Under the pieces are notes generated by a model. The model did not search any database, had not been told where the DNA came from, and was given only the letters and a program-made list of their open reading frames with translations. Made by a program: the position numbers and the translations under genes. Of a stretch of 64,000 nt of DNA, positions 25,792 to 36,238 are shown piece by piece; position 1 is the first letter of the stretch; each line of letters starts with the position of its first letter. This stretch comes from Paenibacillus polymyxa (GTDB taxonomy: Bacteria; Bacillota; Bacilli; Paenibacillales; Paenibacillaceae). The stretch lies in assembly GCF_018614975.1 (NCBI RefSeq), contig NZ_JAGGNR010000009.1:30763-94762 (forward strand). Direction: 5' to 3'.

Positions 25792-27078
25792 ATGAGAAAA
25801 TGGCAAGGGGCAACATTGTCCGTCATGATGGCTTTTACACTGGCTGCGTGCGGGGCTGGAGGCGGAAGTCCATCTCCAACTACGGCAGGTGAGAATCCGG
25901 AGGAAGTTGTAGAGCTGACAGCCGAGAACCTTCAGCCTGAAGAAGGGGCAACCCTGGTGATCTGGGAGGATAAAAATCAAAGCAGCTTTATTGAGCAAAG
26001 AGCCAAAAAATTCGAAGAGAAGTATGGGGTAACGGTCAAAATGGAGGAATTACCTCCAACCGATCAGGTAACCAAACTAACGACGGATGGCCCGGCGGGT
26101 CTGGCGGCAGATGTCGTTGTTTTCCCACACGATAAGATTGGTAGCGCTTCAGAGGCGGGACTTATTCTGCCCAATGACATATTCGAAGCAGAGACCGTAG
26201 AGAACACCAGCGACAACGCACTGAAGGCGGTGACGTTCAAGGATATCCTGTACGGCTATCCGTACAGCGTGGAAACCTATGCTCTCTTTTACAACAAAGC
26301 ATTGTATCCAGAAGCTCCGAAAAACTTTGATGAGATTATCAGTTTCGCCAAAACGTTCAATAATGTGAAATCCAATCAGTATGCGCTAATGTGGGAATTG
26401 CAGCAATTTTACTATAACTATGCATTCCTGGCTTCACAGGGCGGTTATATTTTTGGAGACAACGGGATGGACAGCGCGGATCTCGGTCTGAATAACGAAG
26501 GAGCCCAGAAGGGTGGACAGTTCTTGCAGACACTGAAGTCGGAAGTGCTGCCACTTAAGATGGGCGATGTGAACTATGACATCAAAAAAGGATTATTCTC
26601 CAGCGGCAAGCTGGCGATGGACATTAACGGTCCGTGGACCATTGCCGATTATCGCAATGCAGGTATTGATTTTGGCGTTGCTCCGCTTCCGGCAATTGAT
26701 GGCAAACCGATGACCTCCTTCTCAGGTGTTAAAGCCTATTATGTGAATGCATTTACACAATACCCGAATGCGTCGAAGCTCTTGGCAGCGTTCCTTTCCA
26801 ATGAAGAGGCCCAGATGGAGAACTTTGACCTGAACGGTACACTTCCTGCGAACAAAAACGTAGCTGCTGATCCGAAGCTGCAGGAGGACTCGATCAACAA
26901 GGCCTTCCTGGAGCAATTCAACAACTCTACGCCAATGCCTTCGCTTCCTGCCATGGACAGCGTATGGGGACCGATCACGTCGGCCATTACGGATATCTGG
27001 GATACCGATAAGGACGTGAAGGCATCGCTGGATAATGCAGTGAAGCAGATCCAGGAAAGCCTTGCAACCGTCCAATAG
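25792..27078 (+). CDS. Maltodextrin/cyclodextrin ABC transporter binding lipoprotein
   Basis: A 428-residue extracellular solute-binding lipoprotein of the MalE/MdxE class. The signal peptide ends at a lipobox (FTLAAC, lipidated Cys20), followed by a flexible Gly/Ser/Pro linker. The mature part has the SBP_bac_1 features LVIWEDKNQSSFIEQRAKKF, GYPYSVETYALFYNKALYP and AMDINGPWTIADYRNAG typical of maltose/maltodextrin binders. The frame is open to 25624, but the lipoprotein signal fixes the ATG at 25792 with GGGAAGGGG upstream. It is the first gene of the importer operon and sits under two LacI-type operators. Confidence 0.93.
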   Translation: MRKWQGATLSVMMAFTLAACGAGGGSPSPTTAGENPEEVVELTAENLQPEEGATLVIWEDKNQSSFIEQRAKKFEEKYGVTVKMEELPPTDQVTKLTTDGPAGLAADVVVFPHDKIGSASEAGLILPNDIFEAETVENTSDNALKAVTFKDILYGYPYSVETYALFYNKALYPEAPKNFDEIISFAKTFNNVKSNQYALMWELQQFYYNYAFLASQGGYIFGDNGMDSADLGLNNEGAQKGGQFLQTLKSEVLPLKMGDVNYDIKKGLFSSGKLAMDINGPWTIADYRNAGIDFGVAPLPAIDGKPMTSFSGVKAYYVNAFTQYPNASKLLAAFLSNEEAQMENFDLNGTLPANKNVAADPKLQEDSINKAFLEQFNNSTPMPSLPAMDSVWGPITSAITDIWDTDKDVKASLDNAVKQIQESLATVQ

Positions 27079-27121
27079 AGACGAAAGACCAGGTTAGCAA
27101 TAGGCGGGGAGGAGAGAGCGA

Positions 27122-28477
27122 ATGCAACAGCAGCATGTCCCGGTGCCCGTTGGACCGAACAGGGAAAGACAACACCGGATGACAGCGGCCATATGTTCCA
27201 TCATTCTGCAAGGTCTTGGACAGCTGTACAATCGACAGTGGATTAAGGGTATTTGTCTATTGTTACTGGAGGGGGCAGGGCTTGCTTACCTGCTTCCTCG
27301 TCTATCACAGGCTGTATGGGGCATATGGACACTGGGTGAAAATACACAGCGTTTTGTCAAAGTGAATGGGTCCACCGTACTTCAAAGGGGAGACCATTCC
27401 ATCTTTTTACTGCTTGATGGCATTATCGTACTGCTGGTGTTTTTTGTGTTTATTCTGATCTACATTCTCAATATTCGGGATGCGTACGTCACGGGACTTG
27501 CAAGAGAGGAAGGGAAGAAGACCCTGGGCGCAGCGGCTTCGCTTCGAGACATGATGGACAAAAACTTTCCCTACCTGTTTCTGTCCATCCCGGCACTGGG
27601 CATTCTTTTCTTCACCGTTATGCCCATCCTGTTTACGATCACGATTGCATTTACCAACTATTCAGCCCCGGACCATATTCCGCCAGCCAAACTCGTGGAC
27701 TGGGTAGGCTTCAAGACGTTCAGCGATCTGATACAGCTGAAATCGTGGAGTCAGACATTCTATGGCGTGCTCACTTGGACGGTCATCTGGGCCATCCTGG
27801 CTACAGTCACCACCTATTTTGGCGGCGTGCTTGTGGCACTGTTGATTGAACAGCGTGGCATACGCTTCAAGAAGCTGTGGCGGACCATTTTCATTCTGCC
27901 TTATGCGATCCCGCAGATCATCTCCCTGCTGCTCATGCGTAATCTGTTCAATGGTCAGTTTGGTCCAATCAATACGTATATGAGAGCGTTTGGACTTGAG
28001 GGTTTACCCTGGCTGACAGACCCGTTCTGGGCCAAAGTCACTGTCGTTGTTGTCAACATGTGGATCGGCATACCCGTCAGTATGGTGCTGATTTTGGGTG
28101 TATTAACGGCCATCCCTCGTGATCTCTACGAGGCTGCGGAAGTGGATGGAGCATCTGCATTCCAGAAATTCCGGATCATTACGATGCCGTTCATTCTTTT
28201 TGCCACGACCCCGGTACTCATCATGCAGTTCGCCGGAAACTTCAACAACTTCAACGTTATCTTCCTGCTCACCAACGGGAATCCGCTACGGGGGGACTAC
28301 CAGTATGCAGGGGCGACCGACCTGTTGGTAACCTGGCTCTACAAGCTCACGCTCGACAATAACAAATTCAACATGGCTTCAGCGGTAGGAATTATCATCT
28401 TCCTCATTATCGCTTCATTTTCCATCTGGAACTTCCGCCGCTCCAAATCATTCAAGGAGGAGGACATGATTCAATGA
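27122..28477 (+). CDS. malF: Maltodextrin ABC permease, MalF-like
   Basis: A 451-residue inner-membrane permease of the MalF/MdxF type. The N-terminal part (about 1-140) has a small GQLYNRQWIKGI soluble segment and two or more membrane segments; the core domain begins near residue 150. The ATPase-coupling EAA loop is visible as LYEAAEVDGASAFQKFRIIT (about residues 335-355). GAGGAGAG precedes the ATG. It ends four bases inside the next gene (ATGA overlap). The importer has no ATPase gene in this window, as is usual for MsmX-type shared ATPases in Bacillota. Confidence 0.92.
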   Translation: MQQQHVPVPVGPNRERQHRMTAAICSIILQGLGQLYNRQWIKGICLLLLEGAGLAYLLPRLSQAVWGIWTLGENTQRFVKVNGSTVLQRGDHSIFLLLDGIIVLLVFFVFILIYILNIRDAYVTGLAREEGKKTLGAAASLRDMMDKNFPYLFLSIPALGILFFTVMPILFTITIAFTNYSAPDHIPPAKLVDWVGFKTFSDLIQLKSWSQTFYGVLTWTVIWAILATVTTYFGGVLVALLIEQRGIRFKKLWRTIFILPYAIPQIISLLLMRNLFNGQFGPINTYMRAFGLEGLPWLTDPFWAKVTVVVVNMWIGIPVSMVLILGVLTAIPRDLYEAAEVDGASAFQKFRIITMPFILFATTPVLIMQFAGNFNNFNVIFLLTNGNPLRGDYQYAGATDLLVTWLYKLTLDNNKFNMASAVGIIIFLIIASFSIWNFRRSKSFKEEDMIQ

Positions 28478-29310
28478 AGACACGCAACAATCCGATACGT
28501 TTGGCGCTGAGTTATGTGTTGTTGGTGATCATCGCCGTTGTCTCCATCTATCCGGTGCTCTGGATCTTTCTCTCTTCCCTGAGACCTGGTGCGGCATTGT
28601 TTAGTGAACGGTTATGGCCAGAAGCTTTTACGCTGACCCATTACGGCGAGCTGTTCAATAACCCGTCCTTTATGTACGGCAGATGGTATATGAATACGTT
28701 GAAAATTGCCTTTTTCACGATGATCTTCTCCACGTTGATGGTGACGCTCGGGATGTATGCCTTGTCCCGCTTCCGCTTCCGTGGACGTAAAACAATTCTC
28801 TCCACTATGCTAATTCTCGGCATGTTCCCAAGCTTTATGAGCATGATTGCAATCTATATCATTTTGCTGCAAATTAAATTACTCGACACCCATGCTGCAC
28901 TTATCCTGGTCTATTCATCAGGGGCGGTACTGGGCGGATTTATCGTCAAAGGTTTCTTTGACACCATCCCGCGTAGTCTGGACGAAGCAGCCCGCATGGA
29001 TGGTGCAAGTCATCTGCGTGTATTTACCAGCATCATCCTGCCCTTATCCAAGCCGATGCTAACTTATGTGGCACTAACCAGTTTCACGGGTGCATGGATG
29101 GACTTTATCTTCGCTCGATTGGTGCTGAGGACAAAGGAGAACTGGACGCTTGCGGTAGGCATGTGGGACCTGGTCAACCGGTACCAGGACAGTAACTTTA
29201 CGATGTTTGCTGCGGGTGCAGTTCTGATCGCCATCCCAATCACACTGCTGTTTGTTTTCCTGCAACGATTCCTTGTTCAGGGGCTGACGGCGGGAGCTTC
29301 GAAAGGGTAA
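28474..29310 (+). CDS. malG: Maltodextrin ABC permease, MalG-like
   Basis: A 278-residue partner permease with six predicted membrane segments. The EAA loop is in SLDEAARMDGASHLRVFTSI (about residues 170-190). The C-terminal QGLTAGASKG is the typical MalG ending, which in E. coli reaches into the ATPase dimer. Its ATG overlaps the malF stop. The downstream MFS gene starts 148 bases later after no obvious terminator, so readthrough into it is possible. Confidence 0.93.
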   Translation: MKTRNNPIRLALSYVLLVIIAVVSIYPVLWIFLSSLRPGAALFSERLWPEAFTLTHYGELFNNPSFMYGRWYMNTLKIAFFTMIFSTLMVTLGMYALSRFRFRGRKTILSTMLILGMFPSFMSMIAIYIILLQIKLLDTHAALILVYSSGAVLGGFIVKGFFDTIPRSLDEAARMDGASHLRVFTSIILPLSKPMLTYVALTSFTGAWMDFIFARLVLRTKENWTLAVGMWDLVNRYQDSNFTMFAAGAVLIAIPITLLFVFLQRFLVQGLTAGASKG

Positions 29311-29458
29311 TCCTGTGCCATAACAGCATAGTCAGTCGCGATCCCTGCGGCACTCCAACCAGGCAATTCCGTAATGTCATGTCTTTATCGACTGGCGCTA
29401 CTGCGGAAGTGCCTGGTTCTGTATGGGCTCGAATGATGATAAGGGAGGAACGTGATGT

Positions 29459-30745
29459 ATGGGCATGAACCCGTCCAGTGAGCCCGAGATTATCGGATAC
29501 CCAGATGGACAAGCTGCATTGCATAATACTAAAGCTCCGCCAACACTTTGGCACAATGTTACCTTTCGAAGGATTTTGTACGGCTATGGCATCTCGGTCT
29601 TCGGGGATTGCTTCAATGGGATTGCGATCAGCTTGTGGGTGTTACAGACCACAGGCAGTGCGAAGAGCATGGCAGCCGTACAGGTCTGCAATATGGCCGT
29701 CAGTTTTCTGTTTGGATCGGTTGCGGGTACGGTTGCAGACCGATTGGATCGCAGGAAGCTGATGCTGGCCTCGGATGTATTCCGCGGTGTGATGGCTGTG
29801 CTGATTGCAATTAGCCTGTTCGGTTGGCATGCTCCGTTTCCGGTGGTGCTGCTGTTGCTCTCATTCTCCATGTTTTCAAGTCTGTTTCAGGCACCTGCAT
29901 TCCACGCCTCTGTAGCAAGTATGGTGGGCAGGGAGCATATTCAACAAGCAACCGGAACCATTCATATGGTGGATAATCTTGCCCGAATCAGTGGACTAGC
30001 TGCAGCTGGGATTGCTGTTGCTGCATTTGGCGGATTCGTCGCCATATTAATTACAGGGGCAACCTTTCTGTTGTCCGCAGTGTGTGTGCTGATGGCGGGC
30101 CGCTTTCCAGAGGTACAGCGCTCCGTTAATCAGCAGACCACGTTTGCTCAGGAGTGGCGCAGTTCGTTTGGCTACATCTATCGCAATCATCTGATTCGAT
30201 CGATTGTATTGCTTAATCCCGTACTGATTTTGTTTTTCATGTCGGCCATGATGCTGGTTCAAGTGATGGCGGTTAAGGTATGGGAGGCGAATCCGGTACA
30301 GTTTGGATTAATTGAAACCTGTATTCCACTTGGATATATGATTGGCTCTGCACTGCTGATTGCTTCGGGGAAACGATTGAAGCGAAGAGGGAGATGGGTA
30401 TTTATCGGTCTGATTGTGTTGGGGCCACTCTATATTTTTTTGGCGAATGTATCCTCGCCAATCATGGCGTTGCCGTTCATCGTGGGCGGAGGTGCGATGT
30501 TCGCGTGCTGTACGATGCTCACCCAGATTATGCTGAGGACAGCTGTTCCAGACGAGTTGCAAGGAAGAGTCTATGGCGTAGTTGGAACAATCACCAGTAC
30601 AGCGCCTATTCTGGGATTGACTGTTGTCTCCGTATTGGCAGATCAGTGGGGGGCAGCTTCTGTGTTGCAAGGCGTGGGCATATTGCTGCTGGCCACAGGT
30701 ATTCTGGCAGCCACAACATTGAAGTCGATCCGAACCTATCATTAG
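29459..30745 (+). CDS. Major facilitator superfamily efflux transporter
   Basis: A 428-residue, 12-segment MFS protein related to the macrolide-efflux (MefA-like) group. The GSVAGTVADRLDRRKLMLASD loop between segments 2 and 3 (its central part DRLDRRK is diagnostic) starts near residue 80, and LQGRVYGVVGTITSTAPILG is typical of the C-half. AAGGGAGG precedes the ATG. It could export a sugar or an antibiotic, or the product of the BtrH/AMP-ligase cassette 2.7 kb downstream on the same strand, which is speculative. A bidirectional terminator follows. Confidence 0.87.
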   Translation: MGMNPSSEPEIIGYPDGQAALHNTKAPPTLWHNVTFRRILYGYGISVFGDCFNGIAISLWVLQTTGSAKSMAAVQVCNMAVSFLFGSVAGTVADRLDRRKLMLASDVFRGVMAVLIAISLFGWHAPFPVVLLLLSFSMFSSLFQAPAFHASVASMVGREHIQQATGTIHMVDNLARISGLAAAGIAVAAFGGFVAILITGATFLLSAVCVLMAGRFPEVQRSVNQQTTFAQEWRSSFGYIYRNHLIRSIVLLNPVLILFFMSAMMLVQVMAVKVWEANPVQFGLIETCIPLGYMIGSALLIASGKRLKRRGRWVFIGLIVLGPLYIFLANVSSPIMALPFIVGGGAMFACCTMLTQIMLRTAVPDELQGRVYGVVGTITSTAPILGLTVVSVLADQWGAASVLQGVGILLLATGILAATTLKSIRTYH

Positions 30746-30782
30746 AAATGTGAGAAATTTATATAGTATAATCCAATAGCAA

Positions 30783-30820
30783 AACCCGGAGCACACGCTG
30801 CGTTAGCGTAACTCCGGGTT
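30783..30820. terminator. Bidirectional terminator between MFS and CGTase genes
   Basis: AACCCGGAG (30783-30791) pairs with CTCCGGGTT (30812-30820), with an inner ACGCT/AGCGT stem. Confidence 0.8.
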
Positions 30821-30839
30821 AGCTTGTGGACAGAAAATT

Positions 30840-32996
30840 CTATTGCCAGTTTACATTTACAGTCGCAGTACCGCTGGTTGGTGTGGTGAATGTGTGGTTG
30901 GAACCACCTTCCCACGTAATGGTTGCCCCATTTTTCTTGAAAAATTTGAACTCCAGTTGTTTTCCAGCGGGCACGCTCACATCATAGTACCAAGTTGGGT
31001 AGGCATGGATAACTTGATTGAATGCAGGTCCAATAGCTGTTGTGCCCGTACTCCAGTTGCCGAGTTCTGCCACGTTACCTGTCAGATAGATGTTCTGACC
31101 CAGTGTGGTGGAAGCATTGTTAATGACGAATCGTACAGTGACCTGATCACCCGTAAGGATGGTGAAGTTGTTATACGCATTACTGTTGACGCCATTCGCA
31201 GCTACTTTCACAGCATAATTGCCTGCGGCAACAGCTGGGATCGTCACTTTGATCTGTGTATCTTCCCACGATGTGATCGCTGAACCGGTTACGGCTAATG
31301 TACCGAAGTATACCGTGCCTTTGGTGGAACCGAATCCACGTCCACTAATGGTAACGACATTACCCGGTTTGCCCATCACCGGACCTACATGTCCGATGGT
31401 CGGTGTTGTTTCACTCGTTGTATATTGCCATACCGCTGTTGCTCCGGCAGCCAGCGTGAATGAAGAGACGGTACCATTGGTGGAAGTGATGTTATTACCG
31501 TTCAGTGCGCCGCCCAGTACATCGGTGTAGTTGCCTGTTGGCAGTGAAGTGCTTAGATTTGTGATGCTTGCTGGTGTGGAGAGATTACGGTTCACAGCGA
31601 CCACGGCTACGCTTTTACCAAATTTGCGTTCATAGACATACACATCATTATTGATCCAGCGTTGCTGAGTGGAGCCATAGGCGATTGCCGGATTGGATTT
31701 GCGCAAAGGGGCCAGCTTGCTGATGACATTGAAGGCCGTTGTTGTTTTGGAGAAAGAAGGCATTTTGGCCCGATTATCAGGGTCTCCGTTACCTGTCAGA
31801 TACTGCTCGGTACCATAATAGATGGCAGGTACGCCGCGTGAAGTCAGCGTGAAAGCCAGCGCTTGTTCCAGACGACGGTTGTTGACGGCACTTGTTTTGA
31901 ACCGGTCCATATCATGGTTGTCGATGAACGTAACTTGATCATTCACCTGATTGTAATCCGCCGCTGTGCCTGTAATCATCGAATCCAGAGCATACATGTT
32001 GGATGTGTTATCCCGGAAGACGTCACGCACGGCAGAGTTAAAGCGAAAATCGAGCAGGCTCATCCCGGATTCGTTGGCAAATTCCGTGTTATCCGCATCC
32101 GATGCAGCAGATCCCAGGAACCATTCACCGAAGGTGAATACGGGTTTATGTGCATAGATGGAGGACATCCAGCTCTTTTGCCAGCCGAGAGGCATATGTT
32201 TCACCGCATCAACGCGAATACCATCCACGCCCATATCAAGCCATAGCTTGATCGCGTCTTTGAAATATTGATCAATGGTACTGTTATTGTGATTCAGGTC
32301 AGCCAGGTCATAGAGGTTTTTGTAGATACCATTCTCCAGAGAGGAAAAATCGGAGCCGCCGTTGTGATGGAAGTAACCATTCGTATCATTCGTATATCCG
32401 CCAACAAGATTACCATTATCGTATAACTTGCCATTCTCAGCAAAGGACGTATCGGTTTCCATGGCAGGAGACGTATGGTTCGGTGCAAAGTCAATTACGA
32501 TCTTGATGCCTTTGGCATGAGCGGTTGTAATCAGATTTTGAAAGTCAGCCATCGTTCCGAAATACGGATTGGTCTTCTTGAAATCACGTGCCCAGTAGCC
32601 ATGATAAGCTGTGTTGATTACGCCGCCATAGTTGATCGTGGCGAAGATATTCTCAACCGGCTGGGAGATCCACAATGCTGTAACGCCCAGATCGCTGAAA
32701 TAGTTATCGTTGATTTTGTTGATCAGACCCTGCCAGTCACCTCCGCAATACAACTTCAGGTTGCTACATGTAGCATCGTAGGCAGCTCCGGTGGGATTGT
32801 TGGAAGGATTGCCGTCCAGGAAGCGGTCCGTAAAGATCTGATAGATGACGTCTGTACTAAAGTTCTGCTTGTTGGTAACCGCGGTATCTGCATCGGCATA
32901 GATCGCGGAAGCAGGCAGATAGGGAAGTGCGCCCCCTGCCAGTAAACTGAGTGTCAGTGTGGTGCTGAGGAGTACGCGTTTGGCCATTTGAAACAT
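30840..32996 (-). CDS. Secreted cyclomaltodextrin glucanotransferase (CGTase), GH13
   Basis: A 718-residue secreted enzyme that converts starch into cyclodextrins. A signal peptide (about residues 1-35, ending near PASAIYA) is followed by the GH13 barrel with [23 protein letters not shown] (nucleophile Asp), FTFGEWFLG (acid/base Glu) and [11 protein letters not shown] (third Asp), then domain C, an IPT/TIG domain D (about 520-605) and a C-terminal CBM20 starch-binding domain (about 610-718). Length and A-B-C-D-E order match known Paenibacillus and Bacillus CGTases. The frame is open to 33137, but the ATG at 32996 has GAAGGGTGG upstream and begins the signal peptide. Its role is paired with the importer and the cyclomaltodextrinase at 37773. 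Confidence 0.93.
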   Translation of the reverse strand: MFQMAKRVLLSTTLTLSLLAGGALPYLPASAIYADADTAVTNKQNFSTDVIYQIFTDRFLDGNPSNNPTGAAYDATCSNLKLYCGGDWQGLINKINDNYFSDLGVTALWISQPVENIFATINYGGVINTAYHGYWARDFKKTNPYFGTMADFQNLITTAHAKGIKIVIDFAPNHTSPAMETDTSFAENGKLYDNGNLVGGYTNDTNGYFHHNGGSDFSSLENGIYKNLYDLADLNHNNSTIDQYFKDAIKLWLDMGVDGIRVDAVKHMPLGWQKSWMSSIYAHKPVFTFGEWFLGSAASDADNTEFANESGMSLLDFRFNSAVRDVFRDNTSNMYALDSMITGTAADYNQVNDQVTFIDNHDMDRFKTSAVNNRRLEQALAFTLTSRGVPAIYYGTEQYLTGNGDPDNRAKMPSFSKTTTAFNVISKLAPLRKSNPAIAYGSTQQRWINNDVYVYERKFGKSVAVVAVNRNLSTPASITNLSTSLPTGNYTDVLGGALNGNNITSTNGTVSSFTLAAGATAVWQYTTSETTPTIGHVGPVMGKPGNVVTISGRGFGSTKGTVYFGTLAVTGSAITSWEDTQIKVTIPAVAAGNYAVKVAANGVNSNAYNNFTILTGDQVTVRFVINNASTTLGQNIYLTGNVAELGNWSTGTTAIGPAFNQVIHAYPTWYYDVSVPAGKQLEFKFFKKNGATITWEGGSNHTFTTPTSGTATVNVNWQ

Positions 32997-33124
32997 AGTA
33001 ATCCACCCTTCTCGTGAATGTAGTAGTTTAGATAAACAACCAACCTGGCTCTTGAATAATAGCGCTTTCAGTACAACGTAATGATACGCAGTGGATTGAA
33101 GACTTCCCTCCTTTTGACACGCCA

Positions 33125-33162
33125 ACAACCCCGGCATCTCCTTCGGGAGTTACCGGGGTTGT
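33125..33162. promoter_or_regulatory. Hairpin in the CGTase leader region
   Basis: ACAACCCCGG (33125-33134) pairs with CCGGGGTTGT (33153-33162), with an inner CTCC/GGAG pairing. No T-tract follows in either direction. It lies 129 bases upstream of the CGTase start and may be in its mRNA leader. Confidence 0.45.
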
Positions 33163-33369
33163 CCTAAACCGCTCAGGTTTAAAAGCATGGCCCTCGAGTT
33201 ATGATCACAACGTTATCGTAAGAAATATTGGATCTTATGTCAATAATTTTTTTGAGAGTATTTATTTTCTATTTTTATGTTTACAAAAGCATGTCCGGGG
33301 ATTTAAACTATTCGCAGATTCACAATATAAGGGCTATGTATCCCGGGACACTTACGTGTGTTCTGGGAC

Positions 33370-33395
33370 AACCCCGTCTCTTCTGAGGCGGGGTT
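33370..33395 (+). promoter_or_regulatory. Hairpin upstream of the esterase gene
   Basis: AACCCCGTCTC and GAGGCGGGGTT form an 11-pair stem (one G-U) with a TTCT loop, 48 bases before the TTG start. It carries the same CCCCG/CGGGG arms as the 33125 hairpin. It could be an attenuator or mRNA-stabilising stem for the cassette. The rest of the gap (33163-33369) is AT-rich with no feature I can name. Confidence 0.4.
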
Positions 33396-33443
33396 ATTTG
33401 CATTATGCAGTCGAATCGGGAAAAGAGAGGCGGTTGATAATCG

Positions 33444-34823
33444 TTGAGTACCCATTCTGTCATCGAATGTTTGGAAGGCATTCAGGCGTCGCGACTGGGC
33501 AATATCCGCAACATTTATGTGTACCTCCCGCCCGGTTACCATGAGCAGACAGCTCGGCATTATCCGGTTCTGTACGTTCATGCGGGGCAGCGGGCTTTTG
33601 GTCCATCCGGGCCAGGCAATGAAACATGGAATATGGATCAGGCAGCAGACGCTCTTATCTCCTCCGGGCAGATTGAATCACTGATTATTGTCGGCATTAC
33701 ACATGTCCGTCCAGTCACGCACAACGAATTCTACCACTTCATTGCTCCTGAGAGAGAGGCCGTGAGTGTGGGGTGCTCAGGCATCGCCTATGAGCATTTC
33801 ATCATTCATGAGCTCAAACCGCTCATTGATCATCGATATCGGACGCTGTCGGACAAGTCAAATACCGGGTTGTTAGGTTCATCTGCCGCGGCGCTTTGTA
33901 CACTGCACATGGGTATGCGAAATCCGGATGTGTTCGGAAAACTGATCATGATGTCGCCATTCTATGTGGATGTGCAGCTGGACGAAACGTTGGAAAGCGG
34001 ACTGTTGGAAGAAAACATGTATCGCTTGCCAGAGGAGATGCCCAACGTTCGAATCTGGATGGATATTGGGGATACGGAAGGTCTGTTTCTGCCTTCACAG
34101 GTCCGAAGGGTGGCTCATCAATTGCATGAACGGGGAGTCAGATCGGGTGAGGAGTTGGCATTTCTCGAACAGCCGAATGCATGTCACCAGGAAGGCGACT
34201 GGGGAGCACGCGTTCACCTCCCGTTACTGTACATGTTCGGTCACGTGGGTAAGCCATCTTCGCTCGAACTGCTTGGTAGGGATGTCATCGGGCTACAGGG
34301 TGGAATGAATGTCTGCATTAATGCACGTATTCATTACGAAAGCGGATTGGTTCAGAGTCTGCTGCAAGGGAACTATTCATCGAGTGCCCCGGATGTACTT
34401 CAGGTTCTTACGAGTGGGGAGCTGGTTCCTGTCGGTATTGGAAGTGCATCCATCACGCTGACTGTGGGGGAACTGTCTGCTACACGCATCTATACGGTCA
34501 TTCCTGAATTGTCTACGCACGTAGAGGTCTCCATTCGTGCAGAGGTAGCTCCCGACGAAGAGTCGGAGGAAACGATATATGGCGGGATGGGCATGAAGCT
34601 TGTCCGTTCCGGTGAAGGTCGATATGAGGGGAGTTACCGAGTCCCGCGTGATAGTGGGTTCTCCTTCCGGTTTACTCGTGGTTTCCGTCGTTTCGAGACC
34701 GATGTCGATGGCAAACCTATGGCCAATCGGGTACTTCGAGCGACAGATGATATGTCTGTGCATTACCTAATCCAATCCTGGGGCAGTACGTCAGCCAAAA
34801 TGGGAACAGGAGGCCCAAAATGA
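33444..34823 (+). CDS. Esterase-domain protein with Ig-like and beta C-terminal domains
   Basis: A 459-residue protein with a TTG start. Residues about 12-260 form an alpha/beta hydrolase of the putative-esterase (PF00756, enterochelin esterase-like) kind: IRNIYVYLPPGY, YPVLYVHAG, nucleophile elbow LLGSSAAAL (Gly-x-Ser-x-Ala instead of the usual Gly-Gly) and a His candidate in ACHQEGDWGARVHLPL. Residues about 275-355 look like a bacterial Ig-like (Big2) fold, and 360-455 a beta-rich domain. No signal peptide is seen. Its last codons overlap the next gene by four bases (ATGA), tying it to the BtrH-carrier and AMP-ligase genes. It could be the releasing or transferring thioesterase of that pathway; this is inference. 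Confidence 0.8.
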   Translation: MSTHSVIECLEGIQASRLGNIRNIYVYLPPGYHEQTARHYPVLYVHAGQRAFGPSGPGNETWNMDQAADALISSGQIESLIIVGITHVRPVTHNEFYHFIAPEREAVSVGCSGIAYEHFIIHELKPLIDHRYRTLSDKSNTGLLGSSAAALCTLHMGMRNPDVFGKLIMMSPFYVDVQLDETLESGLLEENMYRLPEEMPNVRIWMDIGDTEGLFLPSQVRRVAHQLHERGVRSGEELAFLEQPNACHQEGDWGARVHLPLLYMFGHVGKPSSLELLGRDVIGLQGGMNVCINARIHYESGLVQSLLQGNYSSSAPDVLQVLTSGELVPVGIGSASITLTVGELSATRIYTVIPELSTHVEVSIRAEVAPDEESEETIYGGMGMKLVRSGEGRYEGSYRVPRDSGFSFRFTRGFRRFETDVDGKPMANRVLRATDDMSVHYLIQSWGSTSAKMGTGGPK

Positions 34824-36238
34824 TCATTCCTTCATTCGCTCCAGTGCTGGATATTCCCTATTATTATCCCTGCAATTTTCCTCTGATTCATGAAGTGCTC
34901 CATCGACAAGGATCCATCACAAGTCTGGCATTGCTGGCGGCAAGTCGGTTGTACAGCCTTCCTTCGTGCGGGGATAACGGACTGGTGAAGCCTTATTTTC
35001 ACAAACTGGATTATGTAGAGCCCATCTGGGAGATGTATGGTCAGCGACAGCTGGACAGCTTCGAGGAAGGCAAGACGCAGATCCGGCAGCATATTGGCGA
35101 AGGTGAGCTTTTTCTGGCTACAGGAACCAGTTATCATCTGCCTTACTGTGAGGATTATCTGAATCCCGAGTACATTCGCAAACACGTGAAGCAAGGCTCC
35201 CGACTACATCTGGTAGACCACTGGATTGCCGTATATGGTTTGGAAGATGAGCATGTCCATGTCTATGATCCCGTTCCCTCCAAATATATGGGGAAGGTTG
35301 CTCAAGCGGCCTTTCATGACTTCTGGAAAGGTAACCAAAGCATACCCGAGCTCGCGGAAGCCAAGCGCAAAGAAGAACTTCGAAGGTATGGCACCATGGA
35401 CATTCGGGCGACTGTGAAGCTTGACTCTGCGGGTTACCGCGAAATGTTGACTCAGGCGTTAACAACGCAGATTGAAGAATTTCTGACTGGCCGGACGATT
35501 ACACAAGGAGAGCGCAATTTTCATTTTGGACATGCGGTGTCTCTGCAACTCTTAGATGTGTTGCATACGTCGAATGAAGGGGATCCGGCCAATGAAATGT
35601 TAATATCCGGTCTGCTGTTTGATATGCGATGGAGTCGCTATTTTCTTCGAGATCTTCTTCAGGAGTCTGCCTTATGGATCGGTTCTCCAATTGATCAATG
35701 TGCGAGAGAATTCAGCGACATCATTGCACGGTGGGAGAAGGCATACAGTATGCTTCAGGTCAGTCGGATAAAGCAGCGTGAGCAGTGGAAAGTACAGCTA
35801 ACAGGTGTAATTAAAATGTTGGTCACCGATGAATGGCACTGGTATGAGTCACTTCGACAGTCCATACCTCAGGCAGAGTGCTTCTCACGTCAGGCTGTGT
35901 CGATGATTGGTCAAGAACACAGGGAGGATCTGCTCCGTATCGTATTGGATAGTTGCCGGGAGTTAAACGTGTACCATAATACATCGATTCCACTTGCTGA
36001 GGGTGGTAACGCTCCGCTGTACGGACGAAGTGGGCAACTGGATTCGCTGGAACTCGTGTCATTGCTTGCAGTGGTAGAGCAGGGAATCGAAGAGCGATGG
36101 GGGACAGGGATGGGAGCCGCACTGGCGGAGATGGATGCTGCTTCCATGCCGGAAAGCCCATATCGGACCGTAGGTTCACTTGTTGATTATCTCGCACAGC
36201 AATGGGCGCCTGCCGGTGAGGAGGATGCAAGATGTTGA
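34820..36238 (+). CDS. BtrH-like acyltransferase fused to an acyl carrier protein
   Basis: A 472-residue protein. The N-terminal part (about 5-170) resembles the BtrH N-terminal domain, a C39-peptidase-like fold: a candidate nucleophile Cys near residue 17 (YYYPCNFPLIHEVL) and the paired His and Asp in LHLVDHWIAVYG and VHVYDPVPS. The middle (about 180-380) is helical and unassigned. The C-terminal 75 residues are a carrier-protein domain with the phosphopantetheine site GQLDSLELVSLL (Ser of DSLE). In butirosin synthesis BtrH moves an acyl group from a carrier protein to an aminoglycoside, so here a loaded acyl group may be passed within one polypeptide. It is translationally coupled at both ends (4- and 7-base overlaps). 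Confidence 0.75.
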   Translation: MIIPSFAPVLDIPYYYPCNFPLIHEVLHRQGSITSLALLAASRLYSLPSCGDNGLVKPYFHKLDYVEPIWEMYGQRQLDSFEEGKTQIRQHIGEGELFLATGTSYHLPYCEDYLNPEYIRKHVKQGSRLHLVDHWIAVYGLEDEHVHVYDPVPSKYMGKVAQAAFHDFWKGNQSIPELAEAKRKEELRRYGTMDIRATVKLDSAGYREMLTQALTTQIEEFLTGRTITQGERNFHFGHAVSLQLLDVLHTSNEGDPANEMLISGLLFDMRWSRYFLRDLLQESALWIGSPIDQCAREFSDIIARWEKAYSMLQVSRIKQREQWKVQLTGVIKMLVTDEWHWYESLRQSIPQAECFSRQAVSMIGQEHREDLLRIVLDSCRELNVYHNTSIPLAEGGNAPLYGRSGQLDSLELVSLLAVVEQGIEERWGTGMGAALAEMDAASMPESPYRTVGSLVDYLAQQWAPAGEEDARC

